Assembly (NCBI GenBank): GCA_045631905.1
Contig: JAZQVO010000040.1
Span: forward strand, 1 to 64,000
Direction of reading: 5' to 3'
Length of the DNA stretch: 64,000 nucleotides
DNA from: HGM04593 sp045631905
GTDB taxonomy: Bacteria; Bacteroidota; Bacteroidia; Bacteroidales; Bacteroidaceae
Part shown: piece after piece, positions 10,156 to 18,419 of the stretch
Position numbering within the stretch: position 1 is the first letter of the stretch
How the letters are laid out: each line of letters begins with the position of its first letter
Notes under the pieces: model-generated
The model's database searches: none
The model's input: the letters and a program-made list of their open reading frames with translations, nothing else
What the model was told of the DNA's origin: nothing
Made by a program: the position numbers and the translations under genes

Positions 10156-10251
10156 TAGCAGAAAAAGAGAGGCCTAAACCAACAATTAACCAAAGAAAAC
10201 TGCATCTTTTTGTTAGAAAATCAAAGAGCAACTAAAATAATTGATTATTTG

Positions 10252-10283
10252 TTTGCATGATTATCTAAAATTCTATATCTTTG
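10252..10283 (+). promoter_or_regulatory. Bacteroidales promoter for the rpmB operon
   Basis: TTTG (10252-10255) and TATCTTTG (10276-10283, followed by C) are separated by 20 bases, matching the TTTG-N19-21-TAnnTTTG consensus. It lies about 50 bases upstream of rpmB. Confidence 0.8.
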
Positions 10284-10333
10284 CACTCTGTTTTGAGTAA
10301 GTATCAAAAGAATAAACAAAAAAATATATAGCG

Positions 10334-10594
10334 ATGTCTAAAATTTGTCAAATCACCGGTAAAAAAGCTATGGTGGGTAACAATGTATCACACTCTAAGA
10401 GAAGAACAAAGCGTCTTTTCAATGTGAACTTGTTTACAAAGAAGTTCTTCTATGTAGAAGAAGACTGTTGGATTCAGTTGCGCGTGAGTGCAGCGGGGTT
10501 GAAAACTATCAATCGACTTGGTCTCGATGCAGCTCTCAAAGATGCTGTTAAGAAAGGCCACGTTGCTTGGGAGGAAATTAAAGTACTCGATTAA
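10334..10594 (+). CDS. rpmB: 50S ribosomal protein L28
   Basis: The 86-residue basic protein starts MSKICQITGKKAMVGNNVSH, the typical L28 N-terminus. RRTKRLFNVNLFTKKFF and LRVSAAGLKTINRLGL follow. It is a structural component of the large ribosomal subunit. It has only two cysteines, not the paired CxxC ribbons of zinc-binding forms. It is the first gene of a three-gene operon (rpmB-rpmG-DUF4295) with its own promoter; rpmG starts 19 bases downstream after an AAAGGAGG Shine-Dalgarno-like run. Confidence 0.97.
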   Translation: MSKICQITGKKAMVGNNVSHSKRRTKRLFNVNLFTKKFFYVEEDCWIQLRVSAAGLKTINRLGLDAALKDAVKKGHVAWEEIKVLD

Positions 10595-10613
10595 TTAAAG
10601 GAGGAAAAGAAGT

Positions 10614-10802
10614 ATGGCTAAGAAGGTTAAAGGAAACCGCGTTCAGGTAATTCTTGAATGCACAGAGCAGAAAACAAGTGGTGTTCCCGGTATGTCTCGT
10701 TATATTACAACGAAGAATCGTAAGAATACAACAGAGCGTTTGGAGTTGAAAAAATACAACCCCTATTTGAAGAAGGTAACAATTCACAAAGAAATAAAGT
10801 AA
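10614..10802 (+). CDS. rpmG: 50S ribosomal protein L33
   Basis: The 62-residue product has the L33 pattern: MAKKVKGNRVQVILECTEQ, then GMSRYITTKNRKNTTERLEL and KKYNPYLKKVTIHKEIK. It is a small protein near the ribosomal E site. It contains one cysteine, so it is a zinc-free paralogue type. A strong purine-rich RBS (AAAGGAGGAAAAGAAGT) precedes the ATG, and the DUF4295 gene starts 7 bases after its stop. Confidence 0.97.
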   Translation: MAKKVKGNRVQVILECTEQKTSGVPGMSRYITTKNRKNTTERLELKKYNPYLKKVTIHKEIK

Positions 10803-10809
10803 TTAAAAG

Positions 10810-10962
10810 ATGGCAAAGAAAGCAGTTGCAACCCTCCAGACCGGTAACAAGGAGAAGTATGTAAAGGTTGTAAAGATGGTGAAATCACCCAAGACCGGTG
10901 CTTACATGTTTGCTGAGGAAATCATGCTCGAGTCAGCAGCAGAAATAGCTTTGAAAAAGTAA
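10810..10962 (+). CDS. DUF4295 small basic protein
   Basis: A 50-codon reading frame begins MAKKAVATLQTGNKEKYVKV and ends ESAAEIALKK. It has the size and position of the DUF4295 protein that follows L33 in Bacteroidota ribosomal operons. It is basic and lysine-rich, with a MVKSPKTGAYMFAEE core resembling an L33-like fold. Its function is unknown; a ribosome association is inferred from context only. Other members of the phylum often continue the operon into ftsY, but here a terminator follows directly. Confidence 0.9.
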   Translation: MAKKAVATLQTGNKEKYVKVVKMVKSPKTGAYMFAEEIMLESAAEIALKK

Positions 10963-10986
10963 TTTAAACCGCAAGGTAAAAGAATA

Positions 10987-11014
10987 AAGAGGACATGCAA
11001 AAGCATGTCCTCTT
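10987..11014 (+). terminator. Rho-independent terminator of the rpmB operon
   Basis: A perfect 12-bp stem AAGAGGACATGC / GCATGTCCTCTT encloses an AAAA loop and is followed by GTTGTTTATT. It lies 24 bases after the DUF4295 stop. Confidence 0.8.
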
Positions 11015-11095
11015 GTTGTTTATTACAACTGATAACAAAAGAGAGGATACAGACGCACGCCCCGGCACACCTCTTATTATATAAAGAAAAAAAGA

Positions 11096-11113
11096 AGGCA
11101 ACCATGGTTGCCT
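11096..11113 (-). terminator. Terminator of the acyl-CoA ligase gene
   Basis: The 18-base perfect palindrome AGGCAACCATGGTTGCCT is followed on the minus strand by TCTTTTTTTCTTT. It lies 24 bases beyond the ligase stop codon. Confidence 0.75.
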
Positions 11114-11137
11114 GCTTTTAATATTAACACCTTAAAA

Positions 11138-13045
11138 TTATTTCAAAGCATCGAGGTTCTGCTCGTTGTATAACTGTTTACCCTCGGCAGTATACATATA
11201 ATCTATACGCTCTTTATAAGCCTTCTCAATCTTAGGACGAACCATCTTCATAGTACTGTTAATCATCTGATTCTGCTCACTGAAAGGCTCTGCAAGCACA
11301 GCAAAACAGCTGGGCAACCACTGACCGGGGAACATACCATCAAACTCACCACCCTTCTTAAACATATCGATATCGGCCTTTATAATATCCAAGGCAGCCT
11401 TGCGACCCTCCTCTGTTGAAAGGTCGAGGCTCTTCGCAGCCAAAGCACGTTTGATATTATCCTTGTTGGGCACAACGAGAGCCGATGTACAGGGAGACTG
11501 GTTGTTATAGAGCATCACCTGGTCGATGCTTGTGCACTTGCTCACAAAAGCCTCCTCAATACCCTCGGGGCTATATTTCTCTCCATCGTTAGAGATAAGA
11601 AGACTCTTGAAACGGCCCTTCACATAGAGCAAGCCTTCGGGCGACATGTAACCAAGGTCGCCGGTGTAGAGATAACCATCGCGCACAGTCTCGGCACTCG
11701 ATTCGGGGTTTTTCCAATAACCGGCCATCACATTCTCGCCCTTAACAACAATCTCACCCATCTCGCCAACAGGTAGCTCCTTACCATCGCTATCACATAT
11801 TTTAAGCTCAATCGGATCGACCAATTTACCACTTGAACCAAAACGATAAAGGTCGGGGCCGTTCGACGAAATTACAGGTGTAGCCTCGGACAAGCCATAA
11901 CCCTGATACATGGGCATACCTACACCCACATAAAATTTCTGCAACTCCTTGTCGAGCAAAGCACCACCACCCACAAAGAAGCGGAGCTCACCACCAAAGT
12001 TCTCGCGCACCTTAGAGAAGATGAGCTTATCGAAGAACCAGACCACGGGCTTGAGCAAATATCTCCAACCCTTGAAATCTTTGTTGCTGTCGCCAAAATA
12101 GACCTGACGAACCTTCATACCAAAGTTAAAGAGTTTAACGGTTGTTTCACCCTTGGCACGAATAGCACTCTCGATATTCTTTTTAAATGTTTTTGCAAGC
12201 GCAGGCACCGACAAAATAAAGTGCGGACGCACCTCCTTAATATTTGAAGGAATATTTTTCAACGTCTCCAACGGTGTACGGCCCACCTGAACGGTAGCAG
12301 CCGTGGCACCTCTCGACATCATTATATAGAAGCCCACAACATGCGCAAAGCAGTGGTCGAGAGGCAAAATAATCAGCGTGCGCCAATTTTGGTTGATGTG
12401 AACAAGCGTAAGAGCCTGCTCAACATTCGCCGTGTAGTTGCGGTGAGTGAGCACAACACCCTTGGGGTCGGCAGTTGTACCGCTTGTATATGTAATAGTT
12501 GCATAATCGTCGTTCTGTATAGAATTTGCAACAGAGAGGAACTCCTCCAAAGAGTGCGAGGCCAAAAACTCGTCACCCATTCTAAGAACCTCATCGAGAG
12601 CAATCTCACCCTCCTGCAAACCACCTTTAACCTCGCCGAAAACAATAACCTTCTGCACATCTTTAAGTTGCTCCTTAATGGCGCGAACCTTTTTCAGCTG
12701 ATGGTTAGATACCAGAATAAACTTAACATCACCATGAACCAAACGGAAAAGAAGGTCGTTGCTCTCCTCGAGCTTAATTGACAGAGGCACATTCACCGCA
12801 CCGGCATAGAACATTGCAAGCTCACCTATAACCCACATATTGCAACCCTCGCTCAAAAGAGCCATGTTGTTACCCTTCTTAACTCCAAGTGCTTGATAGC
12901 CTGCACCCAAACGGTACACCTGCTCTTTAACCTGTGCGTAAGTTGTAGGTTTAAACCCCTCTTTGCTTGTTTTCTCCAAAAGGAAAGTGTTGTCAGGATA
13001 CAAACGAACCGATTCCTCAAAAAGATCTACTAATGTTTTTTTCAT
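11138..13045 (-). CDS. AMP-dependent long-chain fatty acid-CoA ligase
   Basis: The 635-residue protein belongs to the ANL adenylating superfamily, long-chain acyl-CoA synthetase (FAA1-like) group. The P-loop is ITYTSGTTADPKGVVLTH (about residues 195-212). Later motifs are MYQGYGLSEATPVIS, YLYTGDLGYMSPEGLLYVKG (adenylate-binding and hinge) and NDGEKYSPEGIEE near the C-terminal lid. The predicted reaction is ATP + fatty acid + CoA to acyl-CoA, probably at the inner membrane face. It is a single gene with its own terminator, divergent from the methylmalonyl-CoA operon. The last residues extend slightly beyond the usual catalytic lysine region. Confidence 0.93.
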   Translation of the reverse strand: MKKTLVDLFEESVRLYPDNTFLLEKTSKEGFKPTTYAQVKEQVYRLGAGYQALGVKKGNNMALLSEGCNMWVIGELAMFYAGAVNVPLSIKLEESNDLLFRLVHGDVKFILVSNHQLKKVRAIKEQLKDVQKVIVFGEVKGGLQEGEIALDEVLRMGDEFLASHSLEEFLSVANSIQNDDYATITYTSGTTADPKGVVLTHRNYTANVEQALTLVHINQNWRTLIILPLDHCFAHVVGFYIMMSRGATAATVQVGRTPLETLKNIPSNIKEVRPHFILSVPALAKTFKKNIESAIRAKGETTVKLFNFGMKVRQVYFGDSNKDFKGWRYLLKPVVWFFDKLIFSKVRENFGGELRFFVGGGALLDKELQKFYVGVGMPMYQGYGLSEATPVISSNGPDLYRFGSSGKLVDPIELKICDSDGKELPVGEMGEIVVKGENVMAGYWKNPESSAETVRDGYLYTGDLGYMSPEGLLYVKGRFKSLLISNDGEKYSPEGIEEAFVSKCTSIDQVMLYNNQSPCTSALVVPNKDNIKRALAAKSLDLSTEEGRKAALDIIKADIDMFKKGGEFDGMFPGQWLPSCFAVLAEPFSEQNQMINSTMKMVRPKIEKAYKERIDYMYTAEGKQLYNEQNLDALK

Positions 13046-13287
13046 AATTATATATTTTTAGGAACCCCCACAAAAGGAATAATTCCGATTTTTACCAAAA
13101 TTTCTACTATTTTGCGAATATACAAAATTTCATAATAACAAGCCCTATAACAACACATATTTTTCACTTCTTACCCCGTTTTGTGTAAATAAAGAACAAG
13201 AAAAAGACTATTACGAACAAAAAAACAAAACAACAACAAGAAAAACAGCAAACACCCAACACCTAAAATAATATTAATTAAAAAGAC

Positions 13288-13310
13288 AAAAAGTAGAAAA
13301 AATACTTTTT
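13288..13310. repeat. Inverted repeat upstream of the mce operon
   Basis: AAAAAGTA and TACTTTTT are exact inverted copies separated by 7 bases. The repeat ends 6 bases before the -7 box at 13317, where an operator could act. It could also be chance in AT-rich DNA. Confidence 0.4.
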
Positions 13311-13316
13311 ATTGTT

Positions 13317-13324
13317 TATCTTCG
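13317..13324 (+). promoter_or_regulatory. -7 element for the methylmalonyl-CoA operon
   Basis: TATCTTCG(C) is the common TAnnTTCG variant of the Bacteroidales -7 box, 40 bases upstream of the epimerase start. No clear TTTG -33 element is seen, which would suit an activator-dependent or regulated promoter. Confidence 0.5.
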
Positions 13325-13363
13325 CAATATTAAACAGGTGTAAAACACTTAAACCATAAAAAC

Positions 13364-13777
13364 ATGAAAATTTCAAAAATAGAGCATCTGGGCATTGCAG
13401 TAAAAAGCATCGAAGAGGCACTGCCCTACTACGAGCAAGTACTCGGCTTTGAATGTTACAACATAGAGACCGTTGAGGACCAGAAAGTGCGTACAGCATT
13501 TTTAAAAGTTGGCGAAACTAAAATAGAGCTTCTCGAAGCCACCTCGCCCGAAAGCACAATCGCAAAATTTATAGAGAACCGTGGCGAAGGCATACACCAC
13601 ATAGCATATGCCGTAGAAGACGGAGTTGCCAACGCCCTTGCCGAGTGCGAAGCAAAAGAGATACGCACCATAGACAAAGCACCCCGCGCCGGAGCCGAAG
13701 GGCTGAACATCGCCTTCCTCCACCCCAAAGCCACAAAAGGCGTACTCACCGAATTATGCGAAAACCCCAATAAGTAA
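13364..13777 (+). CDS. mce: Methylmalonyl-CoA epimerase
   Basis: The 137-residue glyoxalase-fold (VOC) protein interconverts (R)- and (S)-methylmalonyl-CoA in the succinate-propionate pathway. It begins MKISKIEHLGIAVKSIEEAL, with the first metal-ligand His in the EHLGIAV strand. It continues with KIELLEAT and GIHHIAYAVED and ends with IAFLHPKATKGVLTEL. Length and motifs match the family. It is the first gene of an operon; the carboxyltransferase begins 18 bases after its stop. Confidence 0.95.
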   Translation: MKISKIEHLGIAVKSIEEALPYYEQVLGFECYNIETVEDQKVRTAFLKVGETKIELLEATSPESTIAKFIENRGEGIHHIAYAVEDGVANALAECEAKEIRTIDKAPRAGAEGLNIAFLHPKATKGVLTELCENPNK

Positions 13778-13795
13778 ATACAAAAACCTAATAAT

Positions 13796-15349
13796 ATGAG
13801 CAAGCAATTTGAAAAAATCAAAGAGCTGGTAGCAATGCGCGAGAAAGCGCGTTTAGGCGGTGGCGAGAAAGCCATCGAAAAACAGCACGAAAGAGGCAAA
13901 TACACAGCCCGTGAGCGTATAAACATGTTACTCGACAAAGGAAGTTTCGAGGAGATGGACATGTTTGTCACACACCGATGCACCAACTTCGGCCAAGAGA
14001 AAAAACAATACCTCGGCGATGGAGTTGTTGTAGGCAGCGGAACCATCGAAGGCCGTCTGGTATACGTTTTTGCACAAGACTTCACCGTAACAGGAGGCTC
14101 GTTGTCGGAGACCATGGCGCAAAAGATATGTAAAGTGATGGACATGGCCATGAAGATGGGCGCACCCGTGATAGGCATAAACGACAGCGGAGGCGCACGC
14201 ATACAAGAGGGTATCAACGCCCTTGCCGGTTACGCCGAAATATTCCAGCGCAACATCATGGCATCGGGAGTAATTCCCCAAATTTCGGGAATATTCGGTC
14301 CCTGCGCAGGCGGTGCCGTATACTCACCCGCCCTTACCGACTTTACCATAATGACCGAAGGCACATCGTACATGTTCCTCACCGGTCCCAAGGTGGTAAA
14401 AACCGTGCTCGGCGAGGTTGTCACACAAGAAGAACTTGGAGGAGCCAGCGTGCATGCAAGCAAATCGGGTGTAACCCACTTTACCGCACAAACCGAAGAG
14501 GAGGGCCTTGCACTCATACGCAAGCTGTTGAGCTACATACCCCAGAACAACATGGAGAGCGTGCCCGACATACCCTGCACCGACCCCATAGACCGCAAGA
14601 GCGACAAGCTAAACGAAATAATCCCCGACAACCCCAACCAAGCATACGACATGTACGAAGTTATAGGAGAGATTGTCGATAACGGAGAGTTCTTGGAGAT
14701 ACACCGCGACTATGCACAAAACATAATAGTAGGCTTCGCCCGCATGAACGGAAAATCGGTAGGCATAGTAGCCAACCAACCCTGTCGCTATGCAGGCGTT
14801 CTCGACTGTAACTCATCGCGCAAAGGAGCACGCTTCGTGCGCTTCTGCGACGCATTCAACATACCCATCGTGACACTTGTCGATGTCCCCGGTTTCCTCC
14901 CCGGCACAGCACAAGAGTACAACGCCGTCATTCTGCACGGAGCCAAACTACTCTACGCATACGGCGAGGCCACCGTGCCCAAGGTAACCGTGACACTGCG
15001 CAAGTCCTACGGCGGTTCACACATAGTCATGGCATGTAAACAGTTGCGTGCCGACCTCAACTACGCATGGCCCAGCGCCGAAATTGCAGTTATGGGCGCA
15101 GCCGGAGCCGCCGAGGTACTATATGCCAAAGAGGCAAAAGAGGCCGAAGACCCCAAAGCCTTCATCGCCGAAAAAGAGGCCGAATACAACCGTCTTTTTG
15201 CCAACCCCTACCAAGCGGCAAAATATGGTTACATCGACGATGTTATAGAGCCACGCAACACACGTTTCCGTGTTATACGCGCTCTTGCACAGTTACAAGG
15301 CAAACGTCAAGACCTGCCTAAAAAGAAACATGGTAACATACCTCTTTAA
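13796..15349 (+). CDS. mmdA: Methylmalonyl-CoA decarboxylase / propionyl-CoA carboxylase carboxyltransferase subunit
   Basis: The 517-residue carboxyltransferase starts MSKQFEKIKELVAMREKARL. It has tandem crotonase-type halves, with acyl-CoA oxyanion motifs around GGSLSETMAQKICK, INDSGGARIQEG and FGPCAGGAVYSPAL in the N-terminal half. FVDVPGFLPG-like (LVDVPGFLPGTAQEYNAVI) and RKSYGGSHIVM lie in the C-terminal half. The family transfers carboxyl between (S)-methylmalonyl-CoA and carrier biotin. Whether it decarboxylates with a sodium pump or carboxylates propionyl-CoA depends on partners: no OadB-type membrane subunit and no biotin carboxylase are in this operon. Confidence 0.94.
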   Translation: MSKQFEKIKELVAMREKARLGGGEKAIEKQHERGKYTARERINMLLDKGSFEEMDMFVTHRCTNFGQEKKQYLGDGVVVGSGTIEGRLVYVFAQDFTVTGGSLSETMAQKICKVMDMAMKMGAPVIGINDSGGARIQEGINALAGYAEIFQRNIMASGVIPQISGIFGPCAGGAVYSPALTDFTIMTEGTSYMFLTGPKVVKTVLGEVVTQEELGGASVHASKSGVTHFTAQTEEEGLALIRKLLSYIPQNNMESVPDIPCTDPIDRKSDKLNEIIPDNPNQAYDMYEVIGEIVDNGEFLEIHRDYAQNIIVGFARMNGKSVGIVANQPCRYAGVLDCNSSRKGARFVRFCDAFNIPIVTLVDVPGFLPGTAQEYNAVILHGAKLLYAYGEATVPKVTVTLRKSYGGSHIVMACKQLRADLNYAWPSAEIAVMGAAGAAEVLYAKEAKEAEDPKAFIAEKEAEYNRLFANPYQAAKYGYIDDVIEPRNTRFRVIRALAQLQGKRQDLPKKKHGNIPL

Positions 15350-15360
15350 AAATATAAAAT

Positions 15361-15507
15361 ATGAAAGAGCAGAAGATAGATGGCGCCATAGTTGCCGCAA
15401 TATCCATGGCACTAAACAATTACCTCGGCAACAACATACACGACGAGGAGAGCGGTGTACTCACAATAACATATGTAAACAAAAATTGGAACAACCTGAA
15501 CCGATAA
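15361..15507 (+). CDS. Small MmdE/OadG-tail-like protein
   Basis: A 48-residue reading frame, too short for most ORF screens, starts 11 bases after mmdA. It reads MKEQKIDGAIVAAISMALNN, then HDEESGVLTI, and ends WNNLNR. The pattern IxxAIVAAISMAL resembles the soluble C-terminal tail of decarboxylase gamma/delta subunits and the small epsilon subunit of methylmalonyl-CoA decarboxylase, which stabilises that complex. It has no membrane segment. Its place between carboxyltransferase and biotin carrier supports a role in their assembly. The assignment rests on position and a short motif. Confidence 0.7.
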   Translation: MKEQKIDGAIVAAISMALNNYLGNNIHDEESGVLTITYVNKNWNNLNR

Positions 15508-15559
15508 AACAGGAACAGTGATAAATTTTGTCATTACAAATATCAAACAATAATTTAAT

Positions 15560-15991
15560 ATGAAAGAATACAAATATACCATCGATGGCACACAATACAA
15601 CGTAGCCATAGAAGAGGCAAGCGAAACAACAGCCAAAGTAGTTGTAAACGGCACAGAATACACAGTAGAGTGGGAAAAACCAAAAGAAGAAAAACCCGTT
15701 GTAAAGGTTAAACCCGCCACAACAAAGCCCGCTCCGGCACAAGCACCCACCGCCACACCCACACAGGCACCCGTGAGCGGTAACGCCATAAAAACACCCC
15801 TACCCGGTGTAATTCTCGACGTAAAGGTAAGCGTTGGCGACACAGTGAAGAAGGGTGACACCGTAGTGGTTTTGGAGGCTATGAAGATGGAGAACAACAT
15901 TAACGCCGACCGCGATGGCAAAGTAGTATCAATAGCAGTGAAAAAAGGCGACACCGTAGCCGACGGCGCAGCACTCGTAATACTCGAATAA
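15560..15991 (+). CDS. mmdC: Biotin carboxyl carrier protein of the carboxyltransferase complex
   Basis: The 143-residue protein has an N-terminal beta region (1-40), a Pro/Ala/Thr-rich flexible linker (about 41-75) and a C-terminal biotinyl domain. The biotin attachment site is EAMKM, with Lys109 as acceptor. The swinging linker is typical of carriers that move carboxyl groups between subunits. It lies 52 bases after the MmdE-like gene, and the GH20 gene follows after only 20 bases. The partner carboxyltransferase is almost certainly the adjacent MmdA. Confidence 0.94.
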   Translation: MKEYKYTIDGTQYNVAIEEASETTAKVVVNGTEYTVEWEKPKEEKPVVKVKPATTKPAPAQAPTATPTQAPVSGNAIKTPLPGVILDVKVSVGDTVKKGDTVVVLEAMKMENNINADRDGKVVSIAVKKGDTVADGAALVILE

Positions 15992-16011
15992 ACCAACAAA
16001 AAATAATAATT

Positions 16012-17988
16012 ATGAAGAAACACATCATCTTTCTACTTACAGCAGTAAGTATCCTCTTCACATCGGCAATACACGCAGCTGACAACAACACAAAGAACGA
16101 AAAGCCCTTTGTAATACCCGAGTTGCGCGAGTGGCAGGGAGCCAAAGGAAAGTTCACTATTACCGATGCAACAAGAATTGCATACAAGAAGGGCGATGCC
16201 AAGCTCGAGAAAGTAGCCAAGCAATTTGCTGCCGACATAAAAACCATGTTCGGCAAAGAGCTTGAAGTAGTAGCCGGCAAAGCAAAGAAAGGCGATATAG
16301 AGCTCACCATCAAAGCCAACAAAAAGCTCGGCGACGAGGGTTACCAAATAACCATCGGCGACAAAGTAACAGTATCTGCAACAACAGCACAAGGCGCATT
16401 CTGGAGCACACGCACCATTTTGCAGATATTGGAGCAGAACGGAGGCAGCAACCTCCCCAAAGGAACAATAAAAGACTGGCCCGACTATGCCATGCGTGGC
16501 TTCATGCTCGACTGTGGTCGCAAATACATACCCATCGACTTTTTGCGCGAGTATGTACAATTCATGTCATACTACAAGATGAACCTCTTCCAGATTCACT
16601 TGAACGACAACGCCTTTAAACAATACTTTGAGCACGACTGGAACAAAACACCCGCCGCATTCCGTCTGGAGAGCGAATACTTCCCCAACCTCACCGCACG
16701 CGATGGTCACTACACAAAACAAGAGTTCATCGACCTTCAAATGCTGGCCGAGGATTTGTTCGTGGAAATTATCCCCGAGATAGACGTTCCCGCCCACTCG
16801 CTTGCCTTCTCAAAATTCCGTCCCGAGATAGCAAGTAAAGACTATGGCATGGACCACCTCGACCTCTTCAAAGAGGAGACATACCAATTTGTAGACTCAC
16901 TCTTCGACGAGTACCTCAAAGGCGACAACCCCGTGTTCCGTGGCAAACGTGTAAACGTAGGTACCGACGAGTACTCGAACCGCGACAAAGCCGTTGTAGA
17001 GAAATTCCGTTACTTCACCGACCACTGCATTCGCCTTGTCGAGAAATATGGCAAGCAGGCAGTAGCATGGGGAGCCCTCACACACGCAAACGGCGACACA
17101 CCCGTAAAATCGGAGAATGTAATTTTGACAGCATGGCACAACCCCTATGCTCAGCCCGACGAGATGATTAAACAAGGCTACGAGCTCATCAGCATACCCG
17201 ACGGCCTTGTATACATTGTACCCGCCGCAGGTTACTACTACGACTACCTCAACAGCAAGTACCTCTACGAGAGCTGGACACCCGCACAGATTGGTGACAA
17301 GAAATTCGACGAGAGACACCCCAAAATCAAAGGAGGTATGTTTGCAGTGTGGAACGACCACCCCGGCAACGGTATCAGCACAAAAGATATTCACTACCGC
17401 GTATACCCCGCCATGCAGACACTCGCTGTTAAAATGTGGACAGGAGCACAGCCCCAAATCGCCTTCGACGAGTTCAACAAAGCACGCACAATATTCAGCG
17501 ACGCACCCGGTGTAAACATCGCAGGACGTTTCAGCGGCGACAAGAGAACCATACTCGAAGTTGCAAATGTAGCACCCGGTAGCGAGAACGACATCGAAGA
17601 GATAGGCTTCGCATACTCGGTTACATTCGACATCGACGCACAGAAAGAACACCCCGGAACAGCCCTGTTCAGCTCACGCGATGCTGTGTTCTACCTCAGC
17701 GACCCCGTTTCGGGCATGCTTGGCTTCTCACGCGACGGCTACCTGAACACATTCAGCCACAAATTCTTCCCCGGCGAGAAAGCAACCGTAACCATCAGCG
17801 GTAACGAGCAGGAGACAAAGCTCTACATCAATGGTAAGTTGGTTGAAACCCTCAACAAGCAGACAATCTTCCACAACGAGGGCAAAGACAAAATGTACTA
17901 TGTACGCACACTCACCTTCCCCTTGAAGAGAGCAGGCAACTTCAACAGTAAAATCACAAACCTCAAAGTTCAGAACTTCTGCAAATAA
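16012..17988 (+). CDS. Secreted GH20 beta-N-acetylhexosaminidase
   Basis: The 658-residue product has a signal peptide (MKKHIIFLLTAVSILFTSA, then IHAADN). A GH20b-like N-terminal domain (about 30-150) precedes the GH20 barrel (about 155-480). Landmarks are MRGFMLDCGRKYIPIDFLR, EIIPEIDVPAHS and the catalytic Asp-Glu pair in VNVGTDEYS (Asp319-Glu320); AVAWGAL follows. The C-terminal 150 residues look like a lectin/LamG-type beta sandwich. It should release terminal beta-GlcNAc or GalNAc, or lacto-N-biose-like units, from host glycans. Oddly it starts 20 bases after the biotin carrier gene with no visible promoter, so it appears to be the last gene of the methylmalonyl-CoA operon. Confidence 0.93.
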   Translation: MKKHIIFLLTAVSILFTSAIHAADNNTKNEKPFVIPELREWQGAKGKFTITDATRIAYKKGDAKLEKVAKQFAADIKTMFGKELEVVAGKAKKGDIELTIKANKKLGDEGYQITIGDKVTVSATTAQGAFWSTRTILQILEQNGGSNLPKGTIKDWPDYAMRGFMLDCGRKYIPIDFLREYVQFMSYYKMNLFQIHLNDNAFKQYFEHDWNKTPAAFRLESEYFPNLTARDGHYTKQEFIDLQMLAEDLFVEIIPEIDVPAHSLAFSKFRPEIASKDYGMDHLDLFKEETYQFVDSLFDEYLKGDNPVFRGKRVNVGTDEYSNRDKAVVEKFRYFTDHCIRLVEKYGKQAVAWGALTHANGDTPVKSENVILTAWHNPYAQPDEMIKQGYELISIPDGLVYIVPAAGYYYDYLNSKYLYESWTPAQIGDKKFDERHPKIKGGMFAVWNDHPGNGISTKDIHYRVYPAMQTLAVKMWTGAQPQIAFDEFNKARTIFSDAPGVNIAGRFSGDKRTILEVANVAPGSENDIEEIGFAYSVTFDIDAQKEHPGTALFSSRDAVFYLSDPVSGMLGFSRDGYLNTFSHKFFPGEKATVTISGNEQETKLYINGKLVETLNKQTIFHNEGKDKMYYVRTLTFPLKRAGNFNSKITNLKVQNFCK

Positions 17989-18005
17989 CAGAGGCTCGAC
18001 AAATA

Positions 18006-18040
18006 AAAAAAGCATCGGATTTTTTTTCCGATGCTTTTTT
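18006..18040. terminator. Bidirectional terminator between GH20 and panD
   Basis: Stem AAAAAAGCATCGGA / TCCGATGCTTTTTT (14 bp) has a seven-T loop, with A and T tracts on either side. It lies between convergent genes and can terminate both. Confidence 0.9.
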
Positions 18041-18061
18041 TATATATGTAAACAACCCGAA

Positions 18062-18412
18062 TCAAGGCAAAAGGTTTGTACCCCTGCTAGGGATAACCAC
18101 CTTGGGTTTATTGGTTGCCGCCTCCTCGAAAGACATCATGGCATAGGCCATAATAATAACCACATCGCCCGGCTGGAACTTACGCGCCGCGGCACCGTTC
18201 AGACAAATAACACCCGAGCCACGCTCACCTTTTATTATATAGGTCTCTATGCGCTCACCATTATTATTGTTTACAACATGAACAAGCTCACCCTCCAACA
18301 TACCGACAGCCTCCATCAACGCCTCGTCGATGGTTATACTGCCCATATAATTTAGATTAGCCTCGGTAACGGTGGCACAATGTATCTTCGATTTTAACAT
18401 TTGCAACAACAT
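18062..18412 (-). CDS. panD: Aspartate 1-decarboxylase proenzyme PanD
   Basis: PanD makes beta-alanine from aspartate for pantothenate synthesis. The 116-residue proenzyme has the self-cleavage site in LNYMGSITID. Cleavage between Gly24 and Ser25 creates the pyruvoyl group, at the same positions as in E. coli PanD, which supports this start. KGERGSGVICLNGAAAR and GDVVIIMAYAMM are further family motifs. It begins 7 bases after panC, in one operon. Confidence 0.96.
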   Translation of the reverse strand: MLLQMLKSKIHCATVTEANLNYMGSITIDEALMEAVGMLEGELVHVVNNNNGERIETYIIKGERGSGVICLNGAAARKFQPGDVVIIMAYAMMSFEEAATNKPKVVIPSRGTNLLP

Positions 18413-18419
18413 AAGCCCC

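Larger units (their letters stand above)
13046..13363. other. Divergent intergenic region, ligase / methylmalonyl operon
   Basis: This AT-rich stretch contains candidate promoter elements in both directions: TATATTCG on the minus strand at 13122-13115 and TATCTTCG on the plus strand at 13317-13324. An 8-bp inverted repeat lies at 13288-13310. I see no coding sequence. Confidence 0.6.

Noticed and set aside
16897..17652. Minus-strand 251-codon frame rich in Cys and Val
   Set aside because: It is antisense to the GH20 catalytic region; the composition is an artefact of the opposite strand.
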